This document shows, in pieces, positions 1-6,075 of a stretch of 6,075 nt of DNA (position 1 is its first letter; the number at the start of each line of letters is the position of its first letter). Under the pieces are notes generated by a model. That model was not told where the DNA came from, did not search any database, and saw only the letters and a program-made list of their open reading frames with translations. Position numbers and translations under genes: made by a program. Location: assembly GCA_041485445.1 (NCBI GenBank), contig JBGPJN010000181.1, positions 1 through 6,075 on the forward strand. Direction: 5' to 3'. The stretch is from SHYG01 sp041485445 (GTDB lineage Bacteria; Chloroflexota; Dehalococcoidia; Lucifugimonadales; UBA3495).

Positions 1-3
1 ATA

Positions 4-81
4 ACCGCAGAGAGCGCTAAGGACGCAGAGGGTTTACGATTGGTTTTCCATTAACTCAGCGGTCTCTGCGCGCTCCGCGGT
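4..81. repeat. Imperfect inverted repeat with CGCAGAG units
   Basis: The arms 4-30 and 55-81 are complementary at 20 of 27 positions around a 24 nt loop (31-54). The heptamer CGCAGAG occurs at 6-12 and 24-30 on the + strand and as its complement CTCTGCG at 64-70, so the arms are themselves built from short repeated units. The element sits just upstream of the operon. From memory, similar CGCAGAG-rich palindromes occur as dispersed intergenic repeats in many environmental bacterial genomes, and I think this is such a copy. It could instead be the hairpin of a terminator for a gene left of the window, or a regulator-binding region. It has no convincing U-tract directly after the right arm, only a run of five T at 85-89. 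Confidence 0.6.
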
Positions 82-111
82 GAGTTTTTAGGATAGGCTC
101 TAAAGGGTCCC

Positions 112-116
112 GGGAG
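112..116 (+). promoter_or_regulatory. Shine-Dalgarno site for the TTG-started response regulator
   Basis: GGGAG lies 8 nt before the TTG at 125. The translation from this TTG begins in the usual place for a receiver domain, a few residues before the first beta strand, with no ATG or GTG nearby that would do so. The two together decide the start. No convincing -35/-10 promoter pair can be picked out in 1-124. Confidence 0.6.
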
Positions 117-124
117 CAACGCCC

Positions 125-814
125 TTGCCGTCCACCGTATTGGTAGTTGAAGACGACCCCCACGCCGTTGAGTTGGTGCGCCTGTACCTGACCCGCGACG
201 GGCACCAGGTGCTGGCCGCCGGCGACGGACGGGAGGGGTTGCGCCTGGCCCGGGAGACGCACCCCGACCTGGTGGTGCTGGACCTGATGCTCCCCGGTCT
301 GGATGGGCGGGAGGTGTGCCGCATCCTCAGGCAGGAGTCGGACGTGCCCATCGTGATGCTCACCGCCCGGGTGGAAGAGGCCGACCGCCTGGCAGGCCTG
401 GATTTGGGCGCCGACGATTATGTCACCAAACCCTTCAGCCCCAGGGAGCTGGCGGCGCGGGTGCGGGCGGTGCTCCGGCGCACCGCGCGCGAGGCCCTGG
501 AGCCCGGCGCCGCCGGCGTTGCCTGGGGGCCCTTGGTCGCGGACCTGAACCAGCGCACGGTCAGCATTGATGGCGCCCAGGTGCGCCTCACGCCCACCGA
601 GTTCCGGCTTCTGGTCATGCTAATGCGCGAGCCGCGCCGGATCTTTACGCGGGAGCAGATCATCGAACGTGTCTTCGGCTACGACTTTGATGGGTTCGAC
701 CGGACGGTGGATGCCCATGTTTCCAGTCTCCGCCGCAAGCTGGAGCAGGCGCGGGAGAACTCTAACTACATTCACACCATTTACGGCGTGGGGTACAGGT
801 TCGGCGATGCCTAG
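125..814 (+). CDS. OmpR/PhoB-family two-component response regulator
   Basis: A 229-residue DNA-binding response regulator, full length for the family. The receiver domain (about residues 3-118) has the acidic pocket E9-D10-D11, the phosphoacceptor D53 in VVLDLMLPG, the switch residue T80 and the conserved K102 in TKPFSP. A linker of about 15 residues leads to the OmpR-type winged helix (about 133-227), recognised by LTPTEFRLL, the RTVDAHVSSLRRKL recognition-helix region and the closing IYGVGYRF hairpin. All residues needed for phosphotransfer are present. The start is TTG, preceded by GGGAG at 112-116. Its last 8 nt overlap the kinase gene, which is almost certainly its partner. It probably regulates this operon and perhaps others; no target site is proven. 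The closest familiar regulators are of the BaeR/PhoB type, but the exact subgroup cannot be fixed by eye. Confidence 0.95.
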   Translation: MPSTVLVVEDDPHAVELVRLYLTRDGHQVLAAGDGREGLRLARETHPDLVVLDLMLPGLDGREVCRILRQESDVPIVMLTARVEEADRLAGLDLGADDYVTKPFSPRELAARVRAVLRRTAREALEPGAAGVAWGPLVADLNQRTVSIDGAQVRLTPTEFRLLVMLMREPRRIFTREQIIERVFGYDFDGFDRTVDAHVSSLRRKLEQARENSNYIHTIYGVGYRFGDA

Positions 815-2219
815 CTGGTTTTCCAGCCTTCAATTCCGCCTGATTGCGGGTTTCGCCCTGGTGCTGGCGCTGGCGCTGGCGAGCGTAAGTTTGTCGGTGG
901 GGCTTGCCGCCGGGCGCGAGGCGGACCGCTTTGAGCAACGCATCCGCGACAGCCGCGCCGCCCGCATGCAGCGATTTGTCGCCCGGCACTATATCGCCCA
1001 CCAGGGTTGGGCCGATGTCCAGGGCGCTTTGGAACAGGCGGACCCCCTCTCGGGCCGCCGGCTGATCGTCACCGACCAGGAAGGCAAGATTGTGGGAGAC
1101 TCACACCGGGACCCCGCCAGTCCATGGTCCCCCGGCGGCGCGGAGACCAGCATGGTCCCCATCATCGTAGATGGCCGCCAGGTTGGCTCCCTGGCCCTCG
1201 TCCCGGGCCAGGTCCCCCGGGCATTCCAGGAGCCTCCCGCCGACCGCGTGGCGGCGGCGGTCAACCGGTCGCTGATCTGGGCCGGACTGCTGGCGGCCTC
1301 CGGCGGGGTGTTCCTGGTATACCTGCTTGCCCGGCGGGCGCTGTCACCGGTCCAGCTGTTAAGCGCCGCCGCGCGAAATCTGGGGCAAGGCGATCTGTCG
1401 CAACGGGTGCCGGTATCCGGCCCTGCCGAGATAGGCCAGCTCTCCCGCACCTTCAACGCCATGGCGGAGAACCTGGAGGCTGCCGAAACGCAACGCCGCA
1501 ACCTGGTGGCGGACGTGGCCCACGAGCTGCGGACGCCTCTCTCCAACATCCAGGGGTACCTGGAAGCCATCAAGGACGGCCTGCTGCAACCCGACGAGGC
1601 CACCATCAATATCGTGTATCAACAGGCGCAGCACCTGGCACGGCTGGTGGAGGATCTGCGGCTGCTGGCTCAGGCCGAAGCCGGGGCCCTGCGCCTGGAC
1701 CGTCAGCCCGCATCCCTCGCCGAGGTGCTCCGCCAGGCAGTGGAGGCGTTCCGGCCGCGGGCCGAGTCCAAGGGGGTTGGCCTGTCCCTGGAGGTCCCAT
1801 CCGGCTTGCCCCTGGTGGACCTGGACCGGACCCGCATCTCCCAGGTAATAGACAACCTGCTGGAGAACGCCATCTTTCACACGCCCCAGGGGAAGGGCGT
1901 GGTGGTTTCCCTAGTGGTTTCCGGGGAGACCACCCCCGCTGGCGAGGCGGTGGTTACCGTGGCGGACCAGGGGAGCGGCATCCCCCCCAAGGACCTGCCC
2001 CTGGTGTTTGAGCGATTTTACCGGGTTGACCCCTCCCGGGCCCGGAGCACCGGAGGCACCGGCCTGGGCCTCACCATCGCCAGGCAGTTGGTGGAGGCCC
2101 ACGGCGGCTCCATCAGTGCTGAGAGTACATTGGGCCAGGGCAGCCGGTTTGTGTTCCGGCTCCCGGCGTCCAGTTCAGCCGATATCCAACTCGTTGGCAC
2201 GCAAAGGAGCGCACATTGA
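807..2219 (+). CDS. HAMP-domain sensor histidine kinase
   Basis: A 470-residue membrane kinase, the likely partner of the preceding regulator. A first membrane helix (about 8-33) and a second (about 155-175) enclose an extracytoplasmic sensor region of about 120 residues that includes RLIVTDQEGKIVGDS (86-99), a strand-turn-strand resembling PAS/Cache-type sensors. A HAMP linker follows (about 176-228). The dimerisation domain has phosphoacceptor H239 in DVAHELRTPLSN. The ATPase domain has the N box with N354 (NLLENA), the G1 box DQGSGIP (387-393), the F box FERFYR (401-406) and the G2 box TGGTGLGL (415-422), so it looks fully active. The reading frame is open from an ATG at 669, but the extra 46 residues lie wholly within the regulator gene and lack kinase character. 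I chose ATG 807, which overlaps the upstream stop by 8 nt and starts just before the first membrane helix. The signal is unknown. Confidence 0.94.
   Translation: MPSWFSSLQFRLIAGFALVLALALASVSLSVGLAAGREADRFEQRIRDSRAARMQRFVARHYIAHQGWADVQGALEQADPLSGRRLIVTDQEGKIVGDSHRDPASPWSPGGAETSMVPIIVDGRQVGSLALVPGQVPRAFQEPPADRVAAAVNRSLIWAGLLAASGGVFLVYLLARRALSPVQLLSAAARNLGQGDLSQRVPVSGPAEIGQLSRTFNAMAENLEAAETQRRNLVADVAHELRTPLSNIQGYLEAIKDGLLQPDEATINIVYQQAQHLARLVEDLRLLAQAEAGALRLDRQPASLAEVLRQAVEAFRPRAESKGVGLSLEVPSGLPLVDLDRTRISQVIDNLLENAIFHTPQGKGVVVSLVVSGETTPAGEAVVTVADQGSGIPPKDLPLVFERFYRVDPSRARSTGGTGLGLTIARQLVEAHGGSISAESTLGQGSRFVFRLPASSSADIQLVGTQRSAH
2203..2209 (+). promoter_or_regulatory. Strong Shine-Dalgarno site for the TTG-started adaptor gene
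   Basis: AAAGGAG lies within the last codons of the kinase gene and 6 nt before the TTG at 2216. This is the best ribosome binding site in the window. It supports the TTG start, whose TTGA overlaps the kinase stop codon, and suggests that the adaptor is translated efficiently in its own right as well as by coupling. Confidence 0.75.
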
Positions 2220-4249
2220 AGATACCGGTGGGAAAGATCAAGGGCATCAAAATCTGGCACGTGGTGGCGGCCGCCGTGGTCCTGGTGGCGGCGGGCGGCG
2301 GCGCCTACTGGTTCAACGCCGAGGCCAGCAACACCGCCAACAACGGCCTGGGAGCGGACCAGCAGGTGGTGCCCGTAAAGTACGGGGACCTGGTGAACCA
2401 GGTCTCCATTAACGGCACCCTGGTCTTCCCGCAACGCCAGGCGCTCACCTTTGGCAGTGCCGGCACCGTGGTGGAGCTAATGGTGGAAGCGGGCCAGCGG
2501 GTAACCAAGGGCCAAGCGCTAGCCACCCTGGACTCCATCGCCGCCGCATCCCTGGGGACGGCGGCAGCCCAGGCGACGCTGGACCTGAAGACGGCCCAAG
2601 AGGCGCTGGACGACGCCCGCCTGGGGTACACGCCGTTGCAGCGGGCGGCGGCCGAGGAAAAGGTGGCCAACGCCCGGGTCCAGCTCCAGACGGCCTACGA
2701 GGCGCTGGACACCGCCCACAGCCCCTACACGCCGCAGCAGCTCCGCACTCAGGAGGAAGCGGTGGCCGCCGCGCGGGTGGCGGTACAGGACGCCGGGACG
2801 GCGCTGGGCGGTGTTGGACGTGGGCAGAACCTGCTGTGGGCCGAGGTCCAGCAGGCCAAGGCCGACGCGGAAGTGGCGCTGAACACCGCCACCACTGCGC
2901 TGGCCTCCTACGTGAAGAACCGGGGCCGGGCGTTGGAGCCGCTCCGGCAGGAGAAGGCCGACGCTGAAGCCAACTTTAATGGGATCCAGCAGGAGCTGGA
3001 GCGGCTCAAGCAAGTGCAAGCGACGGTTTCTGGGGATGTGACGGTCCGGATTCTCCAGTACGAGGGATTTGTGGCGGCGGCAAAGACACGTCTGGAGGGA
3101 GCCCAAGCCGACGTGGCAGACCTGGAGAGGCTGGAGGCCGCGGTGGAGGTGGCCCAGAACCGGTTGGACGCCGCTCAGGCGGAGGTGGACCGGCTGAAGG
3201 GCGGGATCACTGCGGCTACCGCCACAGCTCCAGGACTAACCTCCTTGGAGATGGAGCTGCGGGACGCCCGGGCCCGACTAGCCCAGGCAACGCTGGCGCA
3301 AGCCCAGGAAGACCTGGTGAAGATGCTCAAGGGCGCCGACGTCCTGGACGTGGCGTGGCGGGAGCATCAAGTGACCCTGGCCCAGGCAACCCTCAGCGAT
3401 GCGGAGACCGCCCTGGCCAAGCTCCTGGCCCGCCCGGACCGCGCGGAGGTGGCGGTACGGGAAGCGGAGCGGACCCTGGCGCAGCTGCGTCTGGACAGGA
3501 GCCTCCAACTGCTGGCCAACGCCACCTTGAAATCCCCAGTGGACGGCGTACTGTCGGTGCTGAACATAGCGGCGGGGGATGACGTGGCGGCCGGCACCGT
3601 GGTGGCGGAGATCGCCGATACCGGCTACATGGAGCTGAACGGCGTGGTGGACGAAGTGGACGTGCTGTCCCTCCGCACCGGCGTCCAAGCCAGGGTGACC
3701 CTGGACGCGCTGCCCGGCCGGACCCTGCGCGGCACCCTCATCAACGTTGCTCCAGGAGCGACCAACCAGTCAGGCGTGGTGACTTACCCCATCCGCGTCC
3801 GCCTGGAGACACCCCAGGGAGTGCAGGCCAAAGAGGGGCTGAGCGCTACCGCCAGCATCATTCTGAGGGAGGAGAAGAACGTGCTGTTGGTGCCCCAGCA
3901 GGCGCTGCGGGGCAGCTTTGACGCCCCGGCGGTGCGGGTGAGGATTGCGCCGGGGATTGTGGAAGACCGGGCGGTGACGCTGGGCGACACCGACGGCTTC
4001 TGGGTGGCCATCAAGGAGGGCGTAAAAGAGGGAGACGCGGTGGTGATGCAGGCGGCCCAGGTATCCACCGGCCAGTTTAACTTCCGGCAGTTGCGTGGCG
4101 GCGGGGGCGGCGGCGTCCCCGGCGGCGGCTTTGGCGGGACCGGCGGCGGGGCCGGGGGCACCGGCGGAACCCGAGGCGGTGGCGGCGCTGGGGGTGCCGG
4201 CGGAACCCGCGGCGGTGGTGGTGGCGCCGGTGGCGCTGGCGGCCGGTAA
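2216..4249 (+). CDS. HlyD/MacA-like membrane fusion protein (ABC exporter adaptor)
   Basis: A 677-residue periplasmic or extracytoplasmic adaptor of an ABC exporter, much longer than E. coli MacA (about 370). A lysine-rich N-terminus precedes one membrane anchor (about 14-32) with no lipobox cysteine. The lipoyl-type domain is split: its first half is about 62-108 (GTVVELMVEAGQRVTKGQ) and its second about 434-468 (LKSPVDGVLSVLNIAAGDDV). Between them is an Ala/Gln/Glu-rich helical hairpin of about 320 residues, with a likely tip near 268-283 and a second break near 329-343. Each arm carries a 33-residue duplication. A beta-barrel region (about 471-555) and a membrane-proximal domain (about 556-620, from VPQQALRG) follow, then a glycine-rich tail (628-677). 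The TTG start is supported by AAAGGAG at 2203-2209. Its place directly before an ABC ATPase and a MacB-type permease makes a MacA/YknX role likely. Substrate and any outer-membrane partner are unknown. Confidence 0.9.
   Translation: MKIPVGKIKGIKIWHVVAAAVVLVAAGGGAYWFNAEASNTANNGLGADQQVVPVKYGDLVNQVSINGTLVFPQRQALTFGSAGTVVELMVEAGQRVTKGQALATLDSIAAASLGTAAAQATLDLKTAQEALDDARLGYTPLQRAAAEEKVANARVQLQTAYEALDTAHSPYTPQQLRTQEEAVAAARVAVQDAGTALGGVGRGQNLLWAEVQQAKADAEVALNTATTALASYVKNRGRALEPLRQEKADAEANFNGIQQELERLKQVQATVSGDVTVRILQYEGFVAAAKTRLEGAQADVADLERLEAAVEVAQNRLDAAQAEVDRLKGGITAATATAPGLTSLEMELRDARARLAQATLAQAQEDLVKMLKGADVLDVAWREHQVTLAQATLSDAETALAKLLARPDRAEVAVREAERTLAQLRLDRSLQLLANATLKSPVDGVLSVLNIAAGDDVAAGTVVAEIADTGYMELNGVVDEVDVLSLRTGVQARVTLDALPGRTLRGTLINVAPGATNQSGVVTYPIRVRLETPQGVQAKEGLSATASIILREEKNVLLVPQQALRGSFDAPAVRVRIAPGIVEDRAVTLGDTDGFWVAIKEGVKEGDAVVMQAAQVSTGQFNFRQLRGGGGGGVPGGGFGGTGGGAGGTGGTRGGGGAGGAGGTRGGGGGAGGAGGR
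2594..2791 (+). repeat. 33-codon direct duplication in the first arm of the adaptor hairpin
   Basis: Residues 127-159 and 160-192 of the adaptor align without gaps, with 18 of 33 identical by my count. Shared landmarks are the ALD near the start of each unit, YTP at 138-140 and 171-173, EE at 147-148 and 180-181, and ARV at 153-155 and 186-188. The start of a further degenerate unit (A193, A196, L197) may follow. The DNA copies have diverged, so the duplication is old and shows at protein level. The YTP in each unit probably marks a helix break or turn. Confidence 0.75.
3278..3475 (+). repeat. 33-codon direct duplication in the second arm of the adaptor hairpin
   Basis: Residues 355-387 and 388-420 of the adaptor align without gaps, with 16 of 33 identical by my count. 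Both begin LAQATL, share an Asp at 375 and 408 in the likely break (GAD and RPD), and share VA.RE at 379-383 and 412-416. The period is the same as in the first arm, which suggests that the hairpin grew by adding matched 33-residue segments to both helices. Confidence 0.7.
4097..4246 (+). repeat. Glycine-rich tail of the adaptor with a 36 bp tandem repeat
   Basis: The last 50 residues of the adaptor (628-677) contain 35 Gly, with a few Ala, Thr and Arg and one each of Val, Pro and Phe. The DNA is GGC/GGT/GGG-rich. It contains a 36 bp tandem repeat: 4161-4182 and 4197-4218 match at 21 of 22 bases (CCGGCGGAACCCG, one difference, then GGCGGTGG), giving a 12-residue protein period with GGTRGGGG in each unit. 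It is likely disordered and lies outside the conserved adaptor fold. Such runs can change length by replication slippage. Confidence 0.85.
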
Positions 4250-4255
4250 AACTTC

Positions 4256-4975
4256 ATGATCACGCTGGAGAACATTGTCAAGGTCTATCGCATGGGGGAG
4301 GTGCAGGTGGCGGCCCTGCGGGGCGTGAGCCTGCACATTCGCCAGGGCGAGATGGTGGCCATCATGGGCCCGTCGGGCTCGGGCAAGTCCACGCTGATGA
4401 ACATCATCGGCTGCCTGGATGCGCCCACCTCGGGCAAGTACCTGCTGGACGGCGAGGACGTGAGCCGTCTAAGCGACAACCAGTTGGCCACCGCGCGCAA
4501 TCAGAAGATTGGGTTCGTGTTCCAGACCTATAACCTGCTGCCGCGCCTCACCGCCCTGGCCAACGTGGAGCTTCCCCTGCTCTACGGCAACGGCAAGGAC
4601 CGGCGCCGGCGGTCGCTGGAGGCTTTGGAGAGGGTGGGCCTAAAGGACCGGGTGCGCCATCACCCCATGGAGCTATCCGGGGGCCAGCAGCAGCGGGTGG
4701 GCATCGCCCGGGCGTTGGTCAAGCGCCCGGCGCTGGTGCTGGCCGATGAGCCCACCGGCAATTTGGACACTCGCTCCAGCGACGAGATTATGAAGATCCT
4801 TCAGGAGCTGAACCGGCAAGAAGGGCTGACCGTGATCATCGTGACCCACGAGCGGGACATTGCCGCCTGCACCGGACGAGTGCTCTCCATGCGGGACGGC
4901 GTGATAGTCACTGACCAGCCGGTGGCGGCGCCGCGCCGCGTTGTGCTTCCCCAGGCCGAGGCGGTGGCGCCATGA
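4256..4975 (+). CDS. MacB/LolD-type ABC transporter ATP-binding protein
   Basis: A 239-residue cytoplasmic ATPase that powers the exporter, of the MacB/LolD/YknY group. All catalytic motifs are intact: Walker A GPSGSGKST (38-46), Q loop Q90 in FVFQTYNLLPRLTA, the signature LSGGQQQR (140-147), Walker B VLADEP with catalytic E165, the D loop GNLD (168-171) and H-loop H198. The N-terminal pattern ITLENIVKVYRMGEVQVAALRGVSL is typical of the family and fixes the start at 4256. The last roughly 20 residues, rich in Ala, Pro and Val, are not conserved in the family as far as I know. The gene begins 6 nt after the adaptor stop with no clear Shine-Dalgarno, so translation probably depends on ribosomes finishing the adaptor. 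The ATPase is a separate gene rather than fused to the permease as in E. coli MacB. Confidence 0.96.
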   Translation: MITLENIVKVYRMGEVQVAALRGVSLHIRQGEMVAIMGPSGSGKSTLMNIIGCLDAPTSGKYLLDGEDVSRLSDNQLATARNQKIGFVFQTYNLLPRLTALANVELPLLYGNGKDRRRRSLEALERVGLKDRVRHHPMELSGGQQQRVGIARALVKRPALVLADEPTGNLDTRSSDEIMKILQELNRQEGLTVIIVTHERDIAACTGRVLSMRDGVIVTDQPVAAPRRVVLPQAEAVAP

Positions 4976-6075
4976 GCCTGTGGGTCACCTGGCGGGTAGC
5001 CCTGGCGTCTTTGGGGGCCAACAAGCTACGGGCGGGCCTCACCCTGCTGGGCATCGTCATCGGCGTGGCGGCGGTCATCTCCCTGATGGCCATCGGGCGC
5101 GGGGTGCAGCAGTCCATCACCGAAGGCATCCAGTCCCTGGGCACCAACCTGCTGTTCGTGCGCCCCGGCCAGGCTACCACGGCCGGAGTGGGCGGCGGCC
5201 AGGGCAGCGCCGCCACCCTAACCCTGGACGACGCCTACGCCCTGAAGGACCCGGTGTTCGCCCCTTCGGTGGTGGCGGTGGCGCCGGAGCTGACCAGCAC
5301 CGGGCGGCTGGTGGCCGGACGCAACAACACCTCGGGCCGCGTGGTGGGGGTTACGCCGGAGTACCAGACCGTGCGCGTCTTTCCCACCAGCTCGGGCCGC
5401 TTCATCACCCAGGGTGACGTGGACAACTACAACCAGGTGGCCGTGCTGGGCTCAACCATTGCTCAGACACTGTACGGGCTGCGGGACCCGGTGGGCCAGC
5501 CTCTGCGCATCAATGGCCGGCAGTTCATGGTGGTGGGCGTGCTGAAGAGCAAGGGCGGGTCCGGCCCCTTGGGCTTCCTGGACGAGCAGGTGCTGGTGCC
5601 CATCACCACCAGCTACTATCGGCTGGCCTCCCAGCGCACCGCCAGCGGGAGCATCAACGTCCAGAACGTCAACGTGCAGTTGGGCGGGGTAGAGAACATG
5701 GATGGCGCCGTTCAGGAGGTGGCCATGGTGCTGCGGCTGCGGCACCGCCTCACCACCACCGACGACTTTACCATCACCAACCAGCAGGAGACCATCGCCA
5801 CCCTCCAGGCAACCACCAACACCTTCGTGTTGTTCTTGGGGACCGTGGCGGGCATATCCTTGCTGGTTGGGGGCATCGGCATCATGAACATCATGCTGGT
5901 GTCGGTGACCGAGCGCACCAGAGAGATCGGAATCCGCAAGGCCATGGGGGCCAAGCGACGGGACATTCTGCTCCAGTTTGTGTCCGAGGCCACCTTCCTC
6001 AGCCTGGGCGGCGGCGGCGTGGGCGTGCTTATCGGCATCCTGCTCACCCGGCTGCTGAACGGCAAGACCCTGCTA
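4972..6075 (+). CDS. MacB/FtsX-type ABC transporter permease, 3' end beyond the window
   Basis: The frame stays open for 368 codons from ATG 4972 to the window edge. This ATG overlaps the ATPase stop (ATGA), with GAGG at 4958-4961 as a ribosome site. The first membrane helix is at about 21-43 (LTLLGIVIGVAAVISLMAIG). A periplasmic MacB-type core domain (about 45-275) includes SLGTNLLFVRPG, VVGVTPEYQTVR, GRFI and the INGRQFMVVGVL strand. The FtsX domain then starts with helix 2 (about 284-311), the cytosolic coupling segment SVTERTREIGIRKAMGAKRRDI (310-331) that contacts the ATPase, and helix 3 (about 341-361). The fourth helix expected in this family would lie just past the edge, so perhaps 30-45 residues are missing. 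With the ATPase and adaptor it should make a mechanotransmission-type exporter. Nothing in the visible part looks degraded. Confidence 0.95.
   Translation, partial: MSLWVTWRVALASLGANKLRAGLTLLGIVIGVAAVISLMAIGRGVQQSITEGIQSLGTNLLFVRPGQATTAGVGGGQGSAATLTLDDAYALKDPVFAPSVVAVAPELTSTGRLVAGRNNTSGRVVGVTPEYQTVRVFPTSSGRFITQGDVDNYNQVAVLGSTIAQTLYGLRDPVGQPLRINGRQFMVVGVLKSKGGSGPLGFLDEQVLVPITTSYYRLASQRTASGSINVQNVNVQLGGVENMDGAVQEVAMVLRLRHRLTTTDDFTITNQQETIATLQATTNTFVLFLGTVAGISLLVGGIGIMNIMLVSVTERTREIGIRKAMGAKRRDILLQFVSEATFLSLGGGGVGVLIGILLTRLLNGKTLL

Noticed and set aside
40..94. Possible promoter elements (TTGGTT at 40-45, TAGGAT at 89-94)
   Set aside because: TTGGTT and TAGGAT lie too far apart to pair, and no suitable partner is found at about 17 nt from either, so no promoter is called.
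669..806. In-frame 46-codon extension of the kinase to an upstream ATG
   Set aside because: It lies wholly inside the regulator gene, has no kinase or membrane character, and ATG 807 gives a standard short N-terminus before the first membrane helix.
41..825. Ten-base sequence TGGTTTTCCA present at both 41-50 and 816-825
   Set aside because: Several shared 10-mers are expected by chance in 6 kb, and the second copy is explained by kinase codons.
989..1609. Antisense reading frame of 206 codons inside the kinase gene
   Set aside because: It is rich in Ser and Arg with no recognisable domain, which is typical of a reverse-strand shadow of a high-GC gene.
1007..2011. Long + strand reading frame of 334 codons inside the kinase gene
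   Set aside because: It is rich in Gly, Pro and Arg, as expected for an out-of-frame reading of high-GC DNA, and it overlaps a kinase whose motifs are all intact.
3784..4281. Antisense proline-rich reading frame of 165 codons
   Set aside because: It is the complement of the glycine-rich tail (GGN codons read as CCN) and the adjoining adaptor sequence, and has no start context or family features of its own.
5331..5400. CTCGGGCCGC repeated at 5331-5340 and 5391-5400 in the permease
   Set aside because: Both encode SGR in conserved parts of the periplasmic domain, and no wider repeat surrounds them.

Overview
The window is high-GC bacterial DNA, coding almost end to end on the + strand. It holds one compact gene cluster: an OmpR-type response regulator, a HAMP-containing sensor histidine kinase, an unusually long HlyD/MacA-like membrane fusion protein, a MacB/LolD-type ABC ATPase, and the first 368 codons of a MacB/FtsX-type permease that runs off the right edge. 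Two of the five genes start with TTG. The high GC, the split ATPase and permease genes, the glycine-rich adaptor tail and the style of the permease N-terminus remind me of Chloroflexota (Dehalococcoidia or a related uncultured lineage). This is an impression from family knowledge, not a proven placement.

Layout. Bases 1-124 are non-coding. They hold an imperfect 27+27 nt inverted repeat built around the heptamer CGCAGAG, then a Shine-Dalgarno (112-116) for the first gene. The response regulator is 125-814, the kinase 807-2219 (8 nt overlap), the adaptor 2216-4249 (4 nt TTGA overlap), the ATPase 4256-4975 (6 nt gap) and the permease 4972-6075+ (4 nt ATGA overlap). No gap exceeds 124 nt and no internal terminator is visible, so the five genes are most simply one operon transcribed from upstream of 125.

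How it works together (inference from families). The kinase senses a signal through its roughly 120-residue extracytoplasmic domain and phosphorylates Asp53 of the regulator, which controls a promoter that probably includes its own. The ATPase and permease form a tripartite-type ABC transporter of the MacB/YknYZ class, and the adaptor is its MacA/YknX-like partner. Such systems export antimicrobial peptides, macrolides, lipids or protein toxins; the sequence does not show the substrate.

The core genes are recognisable members of known families, and I see no clearly new biological system. The least ordinary parts are the adaptor's long helical hairpin, which carries 33-residue repeats in the same register within each arm, its 50-residue glycine-rich tail, and the upstream CGCAGAG palindrome.
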